The position numbers and the translations under genes are program-made. The notes beneath the pieces are model-generated. The model was not told the origin of the DNA. It ran no database searches and saw nothing but the letters and a program-made list of their open reading frames with translations. 55,505 nt of DNA from Sphingomonadales bacterium (lineage in GTDB: Bacteria > Bacteroidota > Bacteroidia > NS11-12g > UBA955): positions 1-55,505 of the forward strand of contig VHBA01000011.1 of the NCBI GenBank assembly GCA_016872175.1. Direction: 5' to 3'. Shown here one piece after another: positions 55,460 to 55,505 of this stretch (position 1 is its first letter; each line of letters opens with the position of its first letter).

Positions 55460-55505
55460 GAACTGGCTCTTAAATATTGGGCTTGGCATTGCCGCTACAG
55501 GTGTC
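55452..55505 (+). CDS. Start of the next gene (3' truncated by window edge)
   Basis: The ATG at 55452 overlaps the ddl stop. The first 18 codons read MNRNWLLNIGLGIAATGV, a basic N-terminus leading into a hydrophobic segment, as in a membrane-anchored protein. In many Bacteroidota ddl is followed by a PASTA-domain protein and rluD, which would fit, but the visible part cannot show it. Confidence 0.55.
   Translation, partial: MNRNWLLNIGLGIAATGV

Noticed and set aside
1-55505. CRISPR arrays, rRNA or tRNA genes, insertion sequences
   Set aside because: None seen on reading both strands of the gaps; almost all sequence is accounted for by protein genes.

Overview
The window is a gene-dense chromosomal segment of a Bacteroidota bacterium. 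The evidence is internal. Proteins carry type IX secretion (T9SS) C-terminal signals: a CotH-like protein with a type A tail and a large Ig-repeat protein with a CHU_C/type B tail. There is a SusC-like TonB-dependent receptor, a DUF5723-like outer-membrane protein and a YugP-like metallopeptidase. Upstream regions lack Shine-Dalgarno motifs and instead carry the Bacteroidota promoter signature (TTTG, about 19-20 nt, TAnnTTTG). A ddl gene is followed directly by another short-leader gene, as in the Bacteroidota ddl-PASTA order. Base composition looks even and moderately AT-rich. I see no prophage, IS element, CRISPR array, rRNA or tRNA. I cannot assign a class or genus.

Layout. 1-2.4 kb: the end of a polytopic membrane protein and a CotH/T9SS protein, overlapping ATGA. 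2.4-7 kb (minus): ftsE, ung and a SNF2 helicase. 7-8.8 kb (plus): free-methionine sulfoxide reductase and an MFS transporter. 8.8-11.2 kb (minus): rseP, hscB and a PRPP-binding phosphoribosyltransferase. 11.3-11.9 kb: a decayed secreted-protein gene. 11.9-14.5 kb (minus): maeB with an overlapping GNAT gene, divergent from fumC. 16.3-21.8 kb (plus): bestrophin, folP, a DUF1801 protein, rpe and a TonB-dependent receptor. 21.9-25 kb (minus): an outer-membrane barrel fused to a long cysteine-rich coiled coil. 25.3-34.5 kb (plus): sppA, then a TetR/TolC/adaptor/RND efflux operon with a fifth gene of a phage-like acyltransferase family. 34.5-40.2 kb (minus): lon, an unlisted 50-codon membrane protein gene, a YugP-like peptidase, a thioredoxin-fold-like secreted protein and an anchored coiled-coil protein. 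40.4-44 kb (plus): a lipoprotein, pfkA and recN, convergent with rnhA. 44.5-44.7 kb: a structured intergenic block with several inverted repeats. 44.7-50.2 kb (plus): cinA and a giant T9SS cell-surface protein split by a one-base homopolymer frameshift. 50.2-52.6 kb (minus): leucyl aminopeptidase and pdxA. 52.8-55.5 kb (plus): a tandem-duplicated D-Ala-D-Ala ligase and the start of the next gene.

Most of the content is housekeeping: cell-wall precursor synthesis, folate, B6, central carbon metabolism, DNA repair, proteostasis and envelope export. I find no convincing new defence or mobile system. The observations most worth a second look are the structured block at 44.45-44.75 kb, the double Ddl with complementary motif losses, the disulfide-rich coiled-coil outer-membrane protein, the efflux-operon acyltransferase-like gene, the hidden small gene in the lon operon, the A7 and G10 homopolymer sites, and -7 elements placed so close to start codons that several transcripts should be leaderless.
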